In this document: piece by piece, positions 5,747 through 5,839 of the stretch
Layout of the letters: every line of letters starts with the position of its first letter
Numbering within the stretch: the stretch's first letter is position 1
NCBI GenBank assembly: GCA_029879595.1
Contig: JAOUPZ010000203.1
Coordinates: 1-5,839, forward strand
DNA: 5,839 bases
Direction of reading: 5' to 3'
Origin: Deltaproteobacteria bacterium
GTDB taxonomy: Bacteria; SAR324; JACQKK01
Program-made: the position numbers and the translations under genes
Notes under the pieces: generated by a model
What the model was told of the DNA's origin: nothing
Seen by the model: the letters and a program-made list of their open reading frames with translations, nothing else
Databases searched by the model: none

Positions 5747-5839
5747 GTACCGGCGCAACCCTGGACAGCCCTTTTGCCCAAATACCTCTGGAATTAAAGC
5801 GGATATTTTTGTTTTTTTTTAGGGACCGCACTCCCCTGG

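Noticed and set aside
5806..5825. T-rich run at the right end as a plus-strand terminator
   Set aside because: The short GGGA/TCCC hairpin lies after the T-run instead of before it, and no plus-strand gene ends here.
5511..5831. Minus-strand open frame (106 codons) running through the AT-rich right end
   Set aside because: It overlaps the hydrolase start in another frame, has a Lys/Asn-rich then random composition and no family similarity.

Overview
The window comes from a GC-rich bacterial chromosome (coding regions look to be about 60% G+C, intergenic DNA is clearly richer in A+T). It carries most of a heme d1 biosynthesis locus. Heme d1 is the cofactor of cytochrome cd1 nitrite reductase (NirS), so the source is most likely a denitrifying or nitrite-reducing proteobacterium. 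The E. coli-like, colinear CysG and the general protein style suggest a gamma- or beta-proteobacterium, but this is inference and the sequence alone does not fix the taxon.

Layout. Positions 1-758 (+) hold the 3' part of nirJ, a radical SAM enzyme whose N-terminal catalytic cluster motif lies off the left edge. 782-2014 (+) is nirF, an exported beta-propeller protein. 2116-3207 (+) is a fused nirDL, a siroheme decarboxylase with two AsnC/Lrp-like halves in one chain. 3374-4786 (+) is a full-length trifunctional siroheme synthase (cysG type). A perfect 9-bp hairpin at 4804-4825 separates this array from a convergent gene, 4838-5593 (-), an exported dienelactone-hydrolase-family protein. The right end, 5594-5839, is AT-rich non-coding DNA with a probable promoter for that hydrolase.

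How the genes fit together. The C-terminal half of the CysG-type protein methylates uroporphyrinogen III to precorrin-2, and its N-terminal half oxidises and ferrochelates this to siroheme. NirDL decarboxylates siroheme to 12,18-didecarboxysiroheme. NirJ then replaces propionate side chains with oxo groups, and NirF acts late in the periplasm before the final dehydrogenation step, usually done by NirN. The window therefore encodes a nearly continuous route from uroporphyrinogen III to a late heme d1 precursor. nirS, nirN and cytochrome genes are not in the window and would be expected to the left or elsewhere. The hydrolase has no recognised role in this pathway.

No mobile element, CRISPR array, tRNA or rRNA was found. 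I did not find a clearly undescribed system. The points most worth a second look are the one-chain NirDL, the Thr at the regulatory Ser128 position of the CysG-type enzyme, paired inverted repeats upstream of nirDL, and the convergent hairpin.
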